Below the pieces are notes generated by a model, which saw nothing but the letters and a program-made list of their open reading frames with translations, ran no database searches and was not told the origin of the DNA. A stretch of DNA of 64,000 nucleotides from Omphiscola glabra (lineage: Eukaryota > Mollusca > Gastropoda > Lymnaeidae), in contig OZ024797.1 in the NCBI GenBank assembly GCA_964017045.1, positions 16,884,863 through 16,948,862 of the forward strand, in the 5' to 3' direction. Shown piece by piece: positions 12,901 to 23,400 of the stretch; the first letter of the stretch is position 1, and each line of letters begins with the position of its first letter. The translations under genes and the position numbers were made by a program.

Positions 12901-15211
12901 ATTTAATCCTCATAAGCATGTCTAAATGTAACTTTTCCAGCCTATTTCTAAATTTTATTTTTATAGTGTTCATTAGGCTGAAACATGTTTCTAGCTTGAT
13001 GCTAGAAATGTAGCACAAATATCCAACAGAGTGTAAATGTAACCAAATTGTTCAAACCATCTCATCAAAAGTCTGCATCAATCCACATTTACTATACTGA
13101 TTCGTAACTTTGGGAAGAATGTTAGCATAGTTTTCCAACAATGCTGCATATCTGACAACCAGTGCTACAAGTTCTTCTTGACCAAAGTTAAAATCTGAAG
13201 TATCCACTAATGATATCTCAAAGATTTGCCATTGCATCAACTCACTCAGGGAAATGAGAGTCTAGACGCAAACATAAAAATTCAAAAAAATTTAGGATAG
13301 AACTCTTGTTTGAATCCTTTCTGTAAGTTTTGCAGTTCACCTGACTGTATAGAAAGAAGTCTCTGTAAATCATCTGTGTGTATTTTTTGCTTGATATGTC
13401 GTTTGAGATACTCCAGCTTCCGAGCCTCCCACCCCCTCCATTAACTTTGAAGCACATCTAAAAACAACATGATCGTCAATTTCATTAATTGCTTTGAAGA
13501 GTATTCTTGTGTGCACATTTACAGCTATTTGGGAACTGTTTATCACAATTTTTTGTTTCACGCGCAATCACATGCATAGATGGGAACATGTGAAGATATT
13601 TGATGCTGTAACTTTAACAGTTTAATTTTGGTAATTAAGTCACCAGAACTTTAAAGCTTTTCATTTCCAGGTCACTTGGGAGGAGTTTAAGGAAAAATTT
13701 ACCCAAGATTATGGTGAGAAAATTGAGGCAGAGTTCCCTGATGTCAATGAGAGAAAAATAGATTTTGTGATGAATATGGTACATAAGGAAGTTTTCAACC
13801 TCAGCCCAGTAGTAACTAAAGATTTATACAACAAGTTCTGCATAGAAAGACATCCCCATGCCTTCTTCTTGAGAGTACAAGAATACACTGTGGCCTCTTT
13901 GTCTTTACGTCAGGTGCTTAGTATGGACAGCAGTTTAAGGATTTCAACAATACAGAACTTGGGTATGTGTCTACATTCATAAAAACTTGGGGTCATTATA
14001 ACTTAAGTATAATTCTATGTGCTACTATGTATAACTTACATATCATGCTTAGATCTATCTAAGCTAGGTATTTTAATATATTATTCTTACCAATCTTGCA
14101 TACAACTACGCTAGAAGGCAGAGTTATTTGACTTGATGTTTAAACTCTAAAATCAAGTCTGGAATCTGGCTAGTGAAAATTTGCTTTGGATTATGATTCT
14201 CAGAGTTTATAATATAAAATTCTCATATTGTTTACAGGTCACCTCTCATTTCCAGCCATTGTGTCTGGCTTGTCAGAGTTGCTGACAGATAGAGACCCTA
14301 ATGTAAGGGCAGTGGCAGCCATAGCATTGGCGCATGCAGGTAGGTGTCACCATTTGTCTACAGTTATTGTGTTTTCATGTGTCGTTGGTGTTAGTGGTAA
14401 TGGTTTTATTAAAATCAATCTGCTGTTCTACTTCTACTTTTATGGTAGATGTAATGAAATCAGAGCATCAATTTATGACACTACTTTCTCTGTCAGGCGG
14501 CAACCACCCTGAAACAGTTGACAAGCTAATAAGCTTGGTTGAAGATGAGGATCGTTTGGTGCGGGAAAGTGCTTGCCTCAGTTTGGGCTTTCTCAGAGCA
14601 ACACAAGCAACACATTCCATTATGAATTGCTGGTGAGTTATGTCTTGTGACATTGTTTGGAAAGGGAAAACACCATGTGGTTACACTGAGTTGGGGATCA
14701 TTTCATTTGGGCGGGGGGGGGGGGGGGGGGGTTGGGTTGGGGGGGAATGCATCATGTGGTTACCCTGAGTTGTGGATTATTTCATTGGGGGGGGGGGCAT
14801 CATGTGGTTCCATTGAGTTGTGGATAATTTCATGGGAATGGGGGTGGGGGGGACGCCATCATGTGGCTAGACTGAGTTGTGGATCATTTCATTGTGTTAT
14901 AAGTATCAAGTTGCAATGTTGAGGTCCTTATATTTCTGGTATGCTTTTGGTGTCTTGGAGCTCATTATGTTGAGATTTGGAATCACTAGCCTTTGATTTT
15001 CATATTAAACTTTAATCCAATTAGTGTTCTGTTGGATTTTTCTCATTGGTAACTAATTGCCGGCAGGAGGAATGACCCCATCTCAACAGTACGAGAAGCT
15101 GCTGAACTGGCATTGAGCAAACTGGATGTGATCGAGGCCCAATCCTGCATTAAAGTAACCAAACTGTTATCCTCAGAGATGAACACTTTGAAGCTGGCAG
15201 CTAATGTCTAG
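9767..15211 (+). CDS. TIR-like domain plus HEAT-repeat protein, nine exons
   Basis: Joining the nine exons gives about 498 residues from 9767, or 421 from the ATG at 10269. All junctions are GT-AG and the phases agree throughout. The order is: a Ser/Pro-rich stretch; a TIR-like fold spread over exons 2-5 (DVVIGYHIDDYDFVEKL, KANLSVWYHKP, YVAIMS, ALAYISNSAIYP, INWCFV); a Lys/Asp-rich linker; a helical region (EEFKEKFTQDYGEKI...); then HEAT repeats (LTDRDPNVRAVAAIALAHAG, DRLVRESACLSLGF, PISTVREAAELALSKL). TIR domains mediate self-association in innate signalling and in some families cleave NAD+. By hand alignment with SARM1, the catalytic Glu falls on a Gln in MQEQLALAY, with a Glu one residue earlier, so NADase activity is doubtful. 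An adaptor or scaffold role is an inference. The 5' end is uncertain. Confidence 0.75.
10267..10338 (+). CDS. TIR/HEAT gene, exon 2 (start of TIR fold)
   Basis: It encodes MAATNDVVIGYHIDDYDFV..., matching TIR box 1 and helix A. The acceptor after TTTGAAG has a poor pyrimidine tract, so the ATG at 10269 could instead be the true start. The donor is GCAG|GTACCG, phase 1. Confidence 0.65.
10701..10789 (+). CDS. TIR/HEAT gene, exon 3
   Basis: Acceptor CTGTTTAG, donor AAG|GTAACA. It encodes EKLLKANLSVWYHKP followed by DAVNQTCQAILGCK, the TIR beta-B/BB-loop region and helix B. Phase 1 in, 0 out. Confidence 0.75.
11062..11207 (+). CDS. TIR/HEAT gene, exon 4
   Basis: Acceptor TGATCCCCAG, donor GCGT|GTAAGT. 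It encodes IYVAIMSELAAVDPTMQEQ and LALAYISNSAIYPL, the beta-C strand and the helix that carries the catalytic Glu in NADase TIRs. Phase 0 in, 2 out. Confidence 0.8.
11604..11889 (+). CDS. TIR/HEAT gene, exon 5
   Basis: Acceptor TGATTCAG, donor GAG|GTAAGT. It finishes the TIR-like fold (AKINWCFVLNMDEFD) and continues into a charged linker rich in Lys, Asp and Asn. Phase 2 in, 0 out. Confidence 0.8.
12790..13570 (-). pseudogene. hAT transposase relic in intron 5
   Basis: The minus-strand frames carry pieces typical of the C-terminal dimerisation region of hAT transposases: CFSLMNTIKIKFRNRLEKLH then LDMLMRIKLY, as in zinc finger 862/KIAA-type domesticated and free hAT proteins. The upstream part (EELVALVVRYAALLENY) is split by frameshifts and stops. 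No TIRs were found. It is a decayed copy lying antisense in the TIR/HEAT gene. Confidence 0.65.
13671..13962 (+). CDS. TIR/HEAT gene, exon 6
   Basis: Acceptor TCATTTCCAG, donor TTGG|GTATGT. It encodes VTWEEFKEKFTQDYGEKI and a long helical region with DFVMNMVHKEVF and FFLRVQEYTVASLS. No named domain is recognised here. Phase 0 in, 1 out. Confidence 0.8.
14238..14339 (+). CDS. TIR/HEAT gene, exon 7 (HEAT)
   Basis: Acceptor TGTTTACAG, donor GCAG|GTAGGT. It encodes LSELLTDRDPNVRAVAAIAL, a clear HEAT repeat with the D-x-x-V-R motif. Phase 1 in and out. Confidence 0.85.
14497..14632 (+). CDS. TIR/HEAT gene, exon 8 (HEAT)
   Basis: Acceptor TTCTCTGTCAG, donor TG|GTGAGT. It encodes a second HEAT repeat (LISLVEDEDRLVRESACLSL). 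The following intron holds G-rich repeats at about 14660-14890. Confidence 0.85.
14660..14895 (+). repeat. G-rich imperfect repeats in the last intron of the TIR/HEAT gene
   Basis: About four imperfect copies of a 50-55-bp unit contain ATCATGTGGTTACCCTGAGT and TGGATCATTTCATT, separated by G tracts, the longest around 14713-14730. Confidence 0.8.
15067..15211 (+). CDS. TIR/HEAT gene, terminal exon (HEAT and stop)
   Basis: Acceptor TTGCCGGCAG. It encodes RNDPISTVREAAELALSKL, a third HEAT-like repeat, and ends in TAG at 15209-15211. Phase 2 in. Confidence 0.85.
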
Positions 15212-18200
15212 TGTGCAGTGAAACCCTGTCAGTGATCAGTGAGTGGATTTAATCTGCTGATGTTAGCTTCAGATACATTGTTGATATTAATGAATATCTA
15301 GTTAATTTAATTGATGTTGATAGCCAGTAAGTGTAACCAGCAACGGGAGCCATCAACACATTGTTGTATAAGAATGAAAATACATCTAAACATTCCTAGA
15401 CATTGTATGACCTTGGGACAAAGTGCTTCATGTGTTGGTGGCTTTAAGTTTGTAATTGTGACCTCACAATTTATGTGCCTATTCTTTTTATGTGTTATTG
15501 TAGCTAAATCTGGGCAGTGAAATTATGCAGTTGATAATTAATGGGGCGTTGTGGGGGTGGGGGGGGTGTTTAAACATCATAAATTGGATCAATGAAACTG
15601 TGCAGTTAATATTTACCCCCCCCCCCCCCCCCCCCCGACCACTATCAGACACTTGAAATAAGTTTATTGATTTGTCAAGTATTAGACACTTGTGTTATCT
15701 TTTGAAATATTTGAATGGTGTCATGTTTCAAATACTTAAATGTCATATCTATATGATGGTGTTATTTAGTTTTATTGTGAATCCTTTTCTTGTTCCCTTC
15801 ATTGTTAAAAACATCAAATTTGTTGAATGTAGAGATCCAAGAATGAGCCATGTTGTGTAGATCCAGGAATGAGCCATGTTGTGTAGATCCAGGAATGAGC
15901 CATATTGTGTAGATCCAGGAATCAGACATTTTCTGATCAAATTTGTCCAGTTTTTCCAGCCTCTGTATTGAGAAGTTTCTGAATGATGAATACAGTCACA
16001 TTCAAACTTATATACATTTACTGTTACCCTATTGAATTCTTCATACACCTACCTGTCGCCTCTCCCACTCCACATGTATCATGCTGCATAAGCATTTAGT
16101 TATAGTGTGTTGAACACAAGACAAGGCCTAAAAAACAATTGATTGCTTGTTATGAAGATATTTTGAGCACAAAGAAAAGTCTTTATCTGGCCAGTTAATT
16201 GTGCCTCACTTAATGAAGCCATTTACCTCTAAATGACCCTCTTATTTGTTTTGTTATAGCTCACTTTAGAGATGTACATTTTGTACAATAAAAAAGTTTA
16301 TTTGCCAAGAGTTGCACTAATGAAACCAGTTATCTCAGGTGAGTATGTAATACTATTTTGAACTAGGTTACCAATGCCAGCAAATCAGATGGAATTTCTA
16401 TATATTAAGCCTATTTACTATTAGGTGATCTTGTATTAGAAGGGAATCTCAAACCTGTAATTAGAGATTTCCTTGTTCCATCAGTTCACACACAGTACTA
16501 TAATTTATTATTTTATTTCAAAGCAACTGCATTTTATCTGTTTAATGTTATTATTTTATGTGTATGCTGCAGCAAGTGTACTTCAATCACTGTAGTCAAA
16601 CAAATAATTGTCGTAAGCTCAGCTCTAGAATAATACTACTATCCACTATGTTTTTGTTGTCTGGAAGGAATACGCTAATGTTTTTTGTTCTTGTAATTAT
16701 AAATATGATCATTTATTCAAGTATTTTTCTGTACTAGGATACAATTTTGTTTTATTGATCCCAACAAAATTTTTGTTTATCACATTTTACATTATCATTT
16801 TCAGCAAATGGATAAACATGCTAATGCAGACTAAAACAATTGAAGACCTTATTGCTAAAATTACTTAACTCACAAAGTACCCATTTTGAGAAAATCAAGT
16901 TCAGATATTCTTTTCGTCTATAAAATGTGATCATTTTCCTATTTTGTCTTGGTTATATAAGGAACTTAGGTACATTCTTCCTGATCAAGCTAAACTTGAC
17001 AAACTATGTTGTAGAGGGTGGGATGTATCCTCAAATTTTTTTTTAGAGTTTCACTTGTGCGTCTTGCTTTAAATAATTCTTCAAGCATTATAGCAATTAT
17101 ACTTAATAGGTGTTTGACGAGAAATGATGATTTCCCACACCAACAGGTAAGACTGAAGTTGATAAAGATGGCACCATACAGTTAAAGTTGATTTGGAAAC
17201 ATTAGTTCATACAGTCCATTAATTGAAGGCCTTAATGTAATCCTGTGACAATTAACTTGACATGTATTTCTAACGTACCTTTCAGACCTATATGTTAGAA
17301 TCTCTAAATGATTGCTGGGTACAAACACCTTTAGTTGACCGAGTGTTGTGAAGATGTGTGTCAGATAAGCAAAAATGTGTACAGCTAGACAAATAAATGA
17401 ACAAAACTTATGATGTGCTGTCTAGAATTCTTTTTTAAAAATTCTCTTCTTCTAGTCTACTAAATGTTGTACCAGAAGGAGTAAAAGCAACATAATACCA
17501 CACAAAAGTTGAAAATAGATCTGCAACATTCACATTTTACAATCACTTATATCTAAGAAATACATTTGAACCTGTGATTAAAAACAACCAATACATTTTA
17601 GTGTTTTAACAAAAGACTATAATTTAATAATTCAAATATAACACTGGTATTAAACAGGATCTGATAATGAAGAATTGATAAAACTCAACAGAGCCATTAA
17701 AGTGTGGAATCCTGGCAATATAATAGACATAGCATAGATGATTGCTACAGTGTGGTACAAGTTAGGCAATAACACATACAACAGATACTGCTCATGAGTT
17801 TTACAGTACCAGTACAAGTTAAGGAATCACATAGACATAACATAGATGATCAATTTTACATTACTGTTAGGTATAATTTAGGCAATCAGTTAGTACTTCC
17901 AGAAGTAAAATGAGCACAACTATGAATTTTTTGCTTTTTATGGATACACATGAAGTGTGATCCATAAAATTTAAAAGACTAAATTCTTGCATTCATTATT
18001 GCAACTGCTGTGAGGTGAACCCCATGGGGTCATACATAATCACAGCAAAAGTCATATTTTCACATCCCTTTCACATCTGGTAAACCCCGTACATTTTTGG
18101 ACCTGCCCATTCCAAAGCATATACGTACAAACGACCTTCTCACCTCACCCCCAACTTCCTGTTTGAAAAGTTAATTTAGCCATAGTCACAAGACATTTGA

Positions 18201-18614
18201 CATAATGATTACACAGCAAACCACACAAAAGCGTACGGTGGACTCAAATTTTCACTTAACTGAATGTTACGATTGTGATATCTAGAACTACAATGTTCAT
18301 TTCTGATAACAAAATGGTATGACGATAGTTACGATATTATATATTAATGCACATAGACATTCTGCAATATCTTCTAAAGCAACCCCCCCCCCCTTTTTTT
18401 TTTCCAAGGCTTACGTTATTTATGGATAACACATCCCCCACCCCAAATGTTTGATGTGGTGCAGCCTTAAGACATGGTTTTATTCTAGAAATTACAAATA
18501 TATTTTGTGCAAAGTTGTGTAATTTCTGTAGTAGCTCCCATTTTTACTTTTGTATATTTTAGAGATTCTGAGCTGTCTTAAACACACACACAAGAAAGCC
18601 AAACACATACACAC

Positions 18615-18775
18615 AAGGCGGGTTGTAATCCTTTATGAAAAACTTATGCGGGCCAAAATAGGACAAGGGGGGGGGGAAGGTATGAAGAAAATAAGAATAG
18701 AGAATATTTCGTTACATCGCGGGTCGCAAAGTGGGTGCTGGCCCGCGGGCCGTATGTAATGTTGTGCAGGCCTGC
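18615..18775. mobile_element. GC-rich-ended short interspersed element, copy 1
   Basis: It shares order and wording with 61446-61617: GGCGGG(T/C)(T/C)GTAAT, TGCGGGCCAAA, GAATATTTCGTTAC, GTGGGTGCTG, and CCCGCGGGCCGTATG followed by TTGTGCAGG. The palindromic GGCCCGCGGGCC end suggests a non-autonomous hAT-like element. Ends and TSD are not resolved. Confidence 0.6.
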
Positions 18776-18809
18776 TAGTCTGATCTAGGGTAGGCTGATG
18801 AAAAGGAAC

Positions 18810-18932
18810 AAGCGTGAATGCTGTAACAACTTTTAGCTAATACCACGCCATCGTCTCTAAATATATCTAAGAGAACCGTATGGTGATGTGTTTGGTCATA
18901 GCTAACTAATCAATGAAAAGTTATGTTTAATT
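18810..18932 (+). repeat. Interspersed duplicate of 24308-24500
   Basis: Blocks are shared in order with the second copy: GTGAATGC(C/T)GTAACA, ACCACGCCATCGTCTC, and TTTGGTCATAGCTAACT, then TCAATGA. The second copy has an extra poly-G insertion. Origin unknown. Confidence 0.6.
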
Positions 18933-18934
18933 AA

Positions 18935-20408
18935 TCTTGTGTTTGGTCTTGTTCCAGTCTGGTCTAACAGTTTAACCAATATCTTGTGTTTGGTCTTGTT
19001 CCATTCTGGTCTAACAGTTTAATCAATATTTTGTGTTTGGTCTTGTTCCAATCTGGTCTAACAGTTCAATCAATATCTTGTGTTTGGTCTAGTTCCGTCT
19101 TGTCTAAGAGGTCAATCAATATTTTGTGTTTGGTCTTGTTCCAGTCTGGTCTAATAGTTTAATCAATATCTTGTGTTTGGTCTTGTTCCAGTCTGGTCTA
19201 ACAGTTTAATCAATATTTTGTGTTTGGTCTTGTTCCGTCTTGTCTAACAGTTCAATCAATATTTTGTGTTTGGTCTTGTTCCAGTCTGGTCTCACAATTC
19301 AATCAATATTTTGTGTTTGGCCTTGTTCCGTCTTGTCTAAGTTCAATCAATATTTTGTGTTTGGTCTTGTTCTAGTCTGGTCTCACAATTCAATCAATAT
19401 TTTGTGGTTGGTCTTGTTCCAGTCTCGTCTAACAGTTCAATCAATATTTTGTGTTTGGTCTTGTTCCGTCTTGTCTAAGAGTTCAATCAATATTTTGTGT
19501 TTGGTCTTGTTCCGTCTTGTCTAACAGTTCAATCAATATTTTGTGGTTGGTCTTGTTCCAGTCTCGTCTAACAGTTCAATCAATATTTTGTGTTTGGTCT
19601 TGTTCCGTCTTGTCTAAGAGTTCAATCAATATTTTGTGTTTGGTCTTGTTCCGTCTTGTCTAACAATTCAGTCAATATTTTGTGTTTGGTCTTGTTCCGT
19701 CTTGTCTAACAGTTTAATCAATATCTTGTGTTTGGTCTTGTTCCATTCTGGTCTAACAGTTTAATCAATATTTTGTGTTTGGTCTTGTTCCAATCTGGTC
19801 TAACAGTTCAATCAATATCTTGTGTTTGGTCTAGTTCCGTCTTGTCTAAGAGGTCAATCAATATTTTGTGTTTGGTCTTGTTCCAGTCTGGTCTAATAGT
19901 TTAATCAATATCTTGTGTTTGGTCTTGTTCCAGTCTGGTCTAACAGTTTAATCAATATCTAGTGTTTGGTCTTGTTCCAGTATGGTCTAACAGTTTAATC
20001 AATATTTTGTGTTTGGTCTTGTTCCGTCTTGTCTAACAGTTCAATCAATATTTTGTGTTTGGTCTTGTTCCAGTCTGGTCTCACAATTCAATCAATATTT
20101 TGTGTTTGGCCTTGTTCCGTCTTGTCTAAGTTCAATCAATATCTTGTGTTTGGTCTTGTTCTAGGCTGGTCTCACAATTCAATCAATATTTTGTGGTTGG
20201 TCTTGTTCCAGTCTGGTCTAACAGTTCAATCAATATTTTGTGTTTGGTCTTGTTCTGTCTTGTCTAACAGTTCAATCAATATTTTGTGTTTGGTCTTGTT
20301 CCGTCTTGTCTAACAGTTCAGTCAATATTTTGTGTTTGGTCTTGTTCCGTCTTGTCTAACAGTTCAATCAATATTTTGTGTTTGGTCTTGTTCCGTCTTG
20401 TCTAACAG
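18935..20408 (-). repeat. 46-47-bp minisatellite overlapping the LRRC74-like terminal exon
   Basis: About 32 units contain, on the plus strand, CAATATTTTGTGTTTGGTCT then TGTTCC and GTCTAACAG. A block of several distinguishable units near 18960-19180 recurs near 19700-19910, so there is a higher-order repeat of about 740 bp. The right-most unit contains the last 14 codons and the stop of the LRRC74-like gene. Confidence 0.9.
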
Positions 20409-20466
20409 TAGCTTGTTCAAGTCTCTCTTTTCCTTCCTGTGTTTACGATCTCCTTCTATCAACTCC
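20364..20466 (-). CDS. LRRC74: LRRC74-like gene, exon 12 (terminal)
   Basis: Acceptor TTATTTTTCAG. The first base completes the Arg of EF-hand 2; the exon then supplies its position-12 Glu and ELIEGDRKHRKEKRDLNKLL. The last residues LDKTEQDQTQNID and the TGA lie inside the first unit of the 46-bp array, so the C-terminus comes from repeat sequence. Confidence 0.75.
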
Positions 20467-23400
20467 CTGAAAAATAAAAAGTTTATGGACTTTTGATTTA
20501 CCTATCAATTACTATTGGTCTCAACTTCGTCCCATATTGGGTAAATTGATGGATTGAATGGACTCGTCCGCCGATAGCTGATAATCTTGGGGAGGGTCTA
20601 AACCACAACTAAAAACTTGAACCACAGACATCGTCAAAAATTATCGTAAGGGTTAAAAATACACAAAGACGACTGTAGTTTGACCAATTAAGTGACTGCA
20701 GTAAGAAGTCTGGAAAGTAAAAAACAAAAACACAAAAACTAATTTAGTAGGACATCATGATATGGGAACATGGAATCCAGTGGCATAAAAATCCCAATAC
20801 ACATGAACAGTAGGACATCATGATATGGGAACATGGAATCCAGTGGCATAAAAATCCCAATACACATGAACAGTAGGACATCATGATATGGGAACATGGA
20901 ATCCAGTGGCATAAAAATCCCAATACACATGAACAGTAGGACATCATGATATGGGAACATGGAATCCAGTGGCATAAAAATCCCAATACACATGAACAGT
21001 AGGACATCATGATATGGGAACATGGGAACATGGAATCCAGTGGCATAAAAATCCCAATACACATGAACAGTAGGACATCATGATATGGGAACATGGAATC
21101 CAGTGGCATAAAAATCCCAATACATTGAAAACTCAAAGTTCATCCAAACTAGAGGCCGAACGAAAGTGATTTTTTAAAATTTCAGCCGAAACCAAAAGCT
21201 TGACGAGCTTTCGGCCGAAACCGAAGTCGAAGCCAAAAGCTTAACGAGACTTTCGGCCGAAACCGAAATATTTAGATATTTTGAAATTCGTTCACGCATA
21301 CATTCTGCACACATGGAACAATATTTATATTCTTAGTATAAAAAGATGAGATCACCGTGAGTATTAATAAATAAACATCTAATGAATACTTTTGCTTTTA
21401 CTATTTTAATTAAAAGTAGTTTAAATTTCTTTAAAATGTTTTTTTAGTAGTATGGTAAGAGAAAATTTGGATTGGAGGGTGGGGGTGGTATGGCAAAATT
21501 CATGCAAAATAGACCCTAGAGTGCCCTTTGCTTTTATAATATAAATACAACCTAGAGCATATACTTACAATAATTATTGTGGCTCTAATAGAGCCAACTG
21601 GCGCCTAAATATTAGTTATTAAGGCTGTAAACATATCACCACAATGCCTTATGTTTTCATAAATAGCTGGCAAGATATGTCTGTATTAATATTTAGCATA
21701 GTACCAGCACATTAGTCTTTCCGTGCAGGTGACGTCATTATTTCGTTCGGCAACCAATATCCTTCACCCCTATTGGTGGGGGAAATTTTTTTTAACCAGG
21801 TCTCTTAACATTGATGTTCTGACGGATCTCAACAGAGAATCTCAAAAGACATCTAAATTGGTCGCCAAAAAATATAACAGTAAACAGGTCTGCAGTACGC
21901 CTACTACATAATTATTATAGGAACCCGTGATACATCCACACGTGTGTTATTTCGTCAATACAATGTTTACGAGCATGATAATTATGAATTTCAAGCAATA
22001 ATTCAATTGAAAAAGCCGAAGTTCCCTTAATTTTTATTTTAACAAATAAATAATAATAATGGAAATATTATCATTCTCTATGATTATGCAATATTATTCA
22101 CTTTTGGCTATGAGGACATCAATGAGCGTGATAAGATAATGATAAATCAAAATGAACATCACAAATGAATGAATTGAATAAACCTAGGGTTCCAAATGTT
22201 ATTTTTGAAAAAAATTAAAACAAAATAATGATATAAATATTACTATTCCATTAGTTTTTTCTTCCACAAAACTGTTTAGATTTGACTAGGCCTATTTGAA
22301 ATTTAATTTTTTGGAAATATAGGACAAGTAGGTCATCATGCAGCTGTGAGCATTATTTGCAGAGTATTAGTCATAGAACATACGATGACAGCAAGACGTC
22401 TAGTAATAATGAATATCGGATTGCCGGCCCAGAGACAGACAGTCTGACTTCTGGTAGATGACCGAATACCTCAGTCACTTTCGACCAGATGGCCGAAAGT
22501 CTCATCACTTTCGACCGAAACCGAAAGTTAACTTTTCTGTTTTGGCCGAAACTGAAATTAAACCGAAAGTTAACTTTCCTGTTTCGGCATCTAATCCAAA
22601 CTAATTGTGATCAGTAGAGGTTATGAGAGGTTCAGATATTGTGATATTCCACATGGGTAGCGTGAATTTGAAACTTCCAACAGAAAGCAACATGACACAT
22701 GGATTCAAAGGCAGGAGCTAACAGTGTGACACGCTTATTGAAGTAGTTACACAATTATTACTGGACACATTACATCTGGGGAATCTTCTTTTTGGAAGGT
22801 GTTATGAAGGATGGTGTGTTTTGATACACGCTTAGCCCGCACTCCACGTGCATGTCCTCTTTTCAGTCAAGGCCATTTTGGAGGTGGCTAGAAAAATATC
22901 ACTTTGTTGACATTTTAGCTTACTATCGTCCGTTTCAGTCGAACGTTGTATAATGATCTCGAGAATGCTGGAAGCAGTGAGACAGCGTATTATTTTCTAG
23001 AATGATCATTTGAAGTAGACTATAAAAGGTTGAACGATTGAACGTGTAGGCAGAGAGAGAGACATTTTAGCTTACTATCGTCCGTTTCAGTCGAACGTTG
23101 TATAATGATCTCGAGAATGCTGGAAGCAGTGAGACAGCGTATTATTTTCTAGAATGATCATTTGAAGTAGACTATAAAAGGTTGAACGACTGAACGTGTA
23201 GGCAGAGAGAGAGAGAGATTTTCCTTTCCTTTACCACGAGATGTGCTGTGTGTCATTATTTAATACTTTGTTGTGTGTAGAATTTTGTACACTTTTGTGC
23301 TCATTGTATTTTTATACACAGTACTATACCTGCAAACTGTAAGTTAATGATTTTTTAATAACATTCTTTTGCTGTTGTAATTTAATTGAACTTCATACAT

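Larger units (their letters stand above)
15212..18934. other. 3' flank and intergenic DNA between convergent genes
   Basis: This probably starts with the 3' UTR of the TIR/HEAT gene; AATAAA-type signals occur near 16289 and 17393 but neither can be chosen. Three copies of a 26-bp unit (TAGATCCAGGAATGAGCCAT) lie at 15832-15925, and a 16-bp C run at about 15608-15636. No further gene is supported. Confidence 0.4.
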
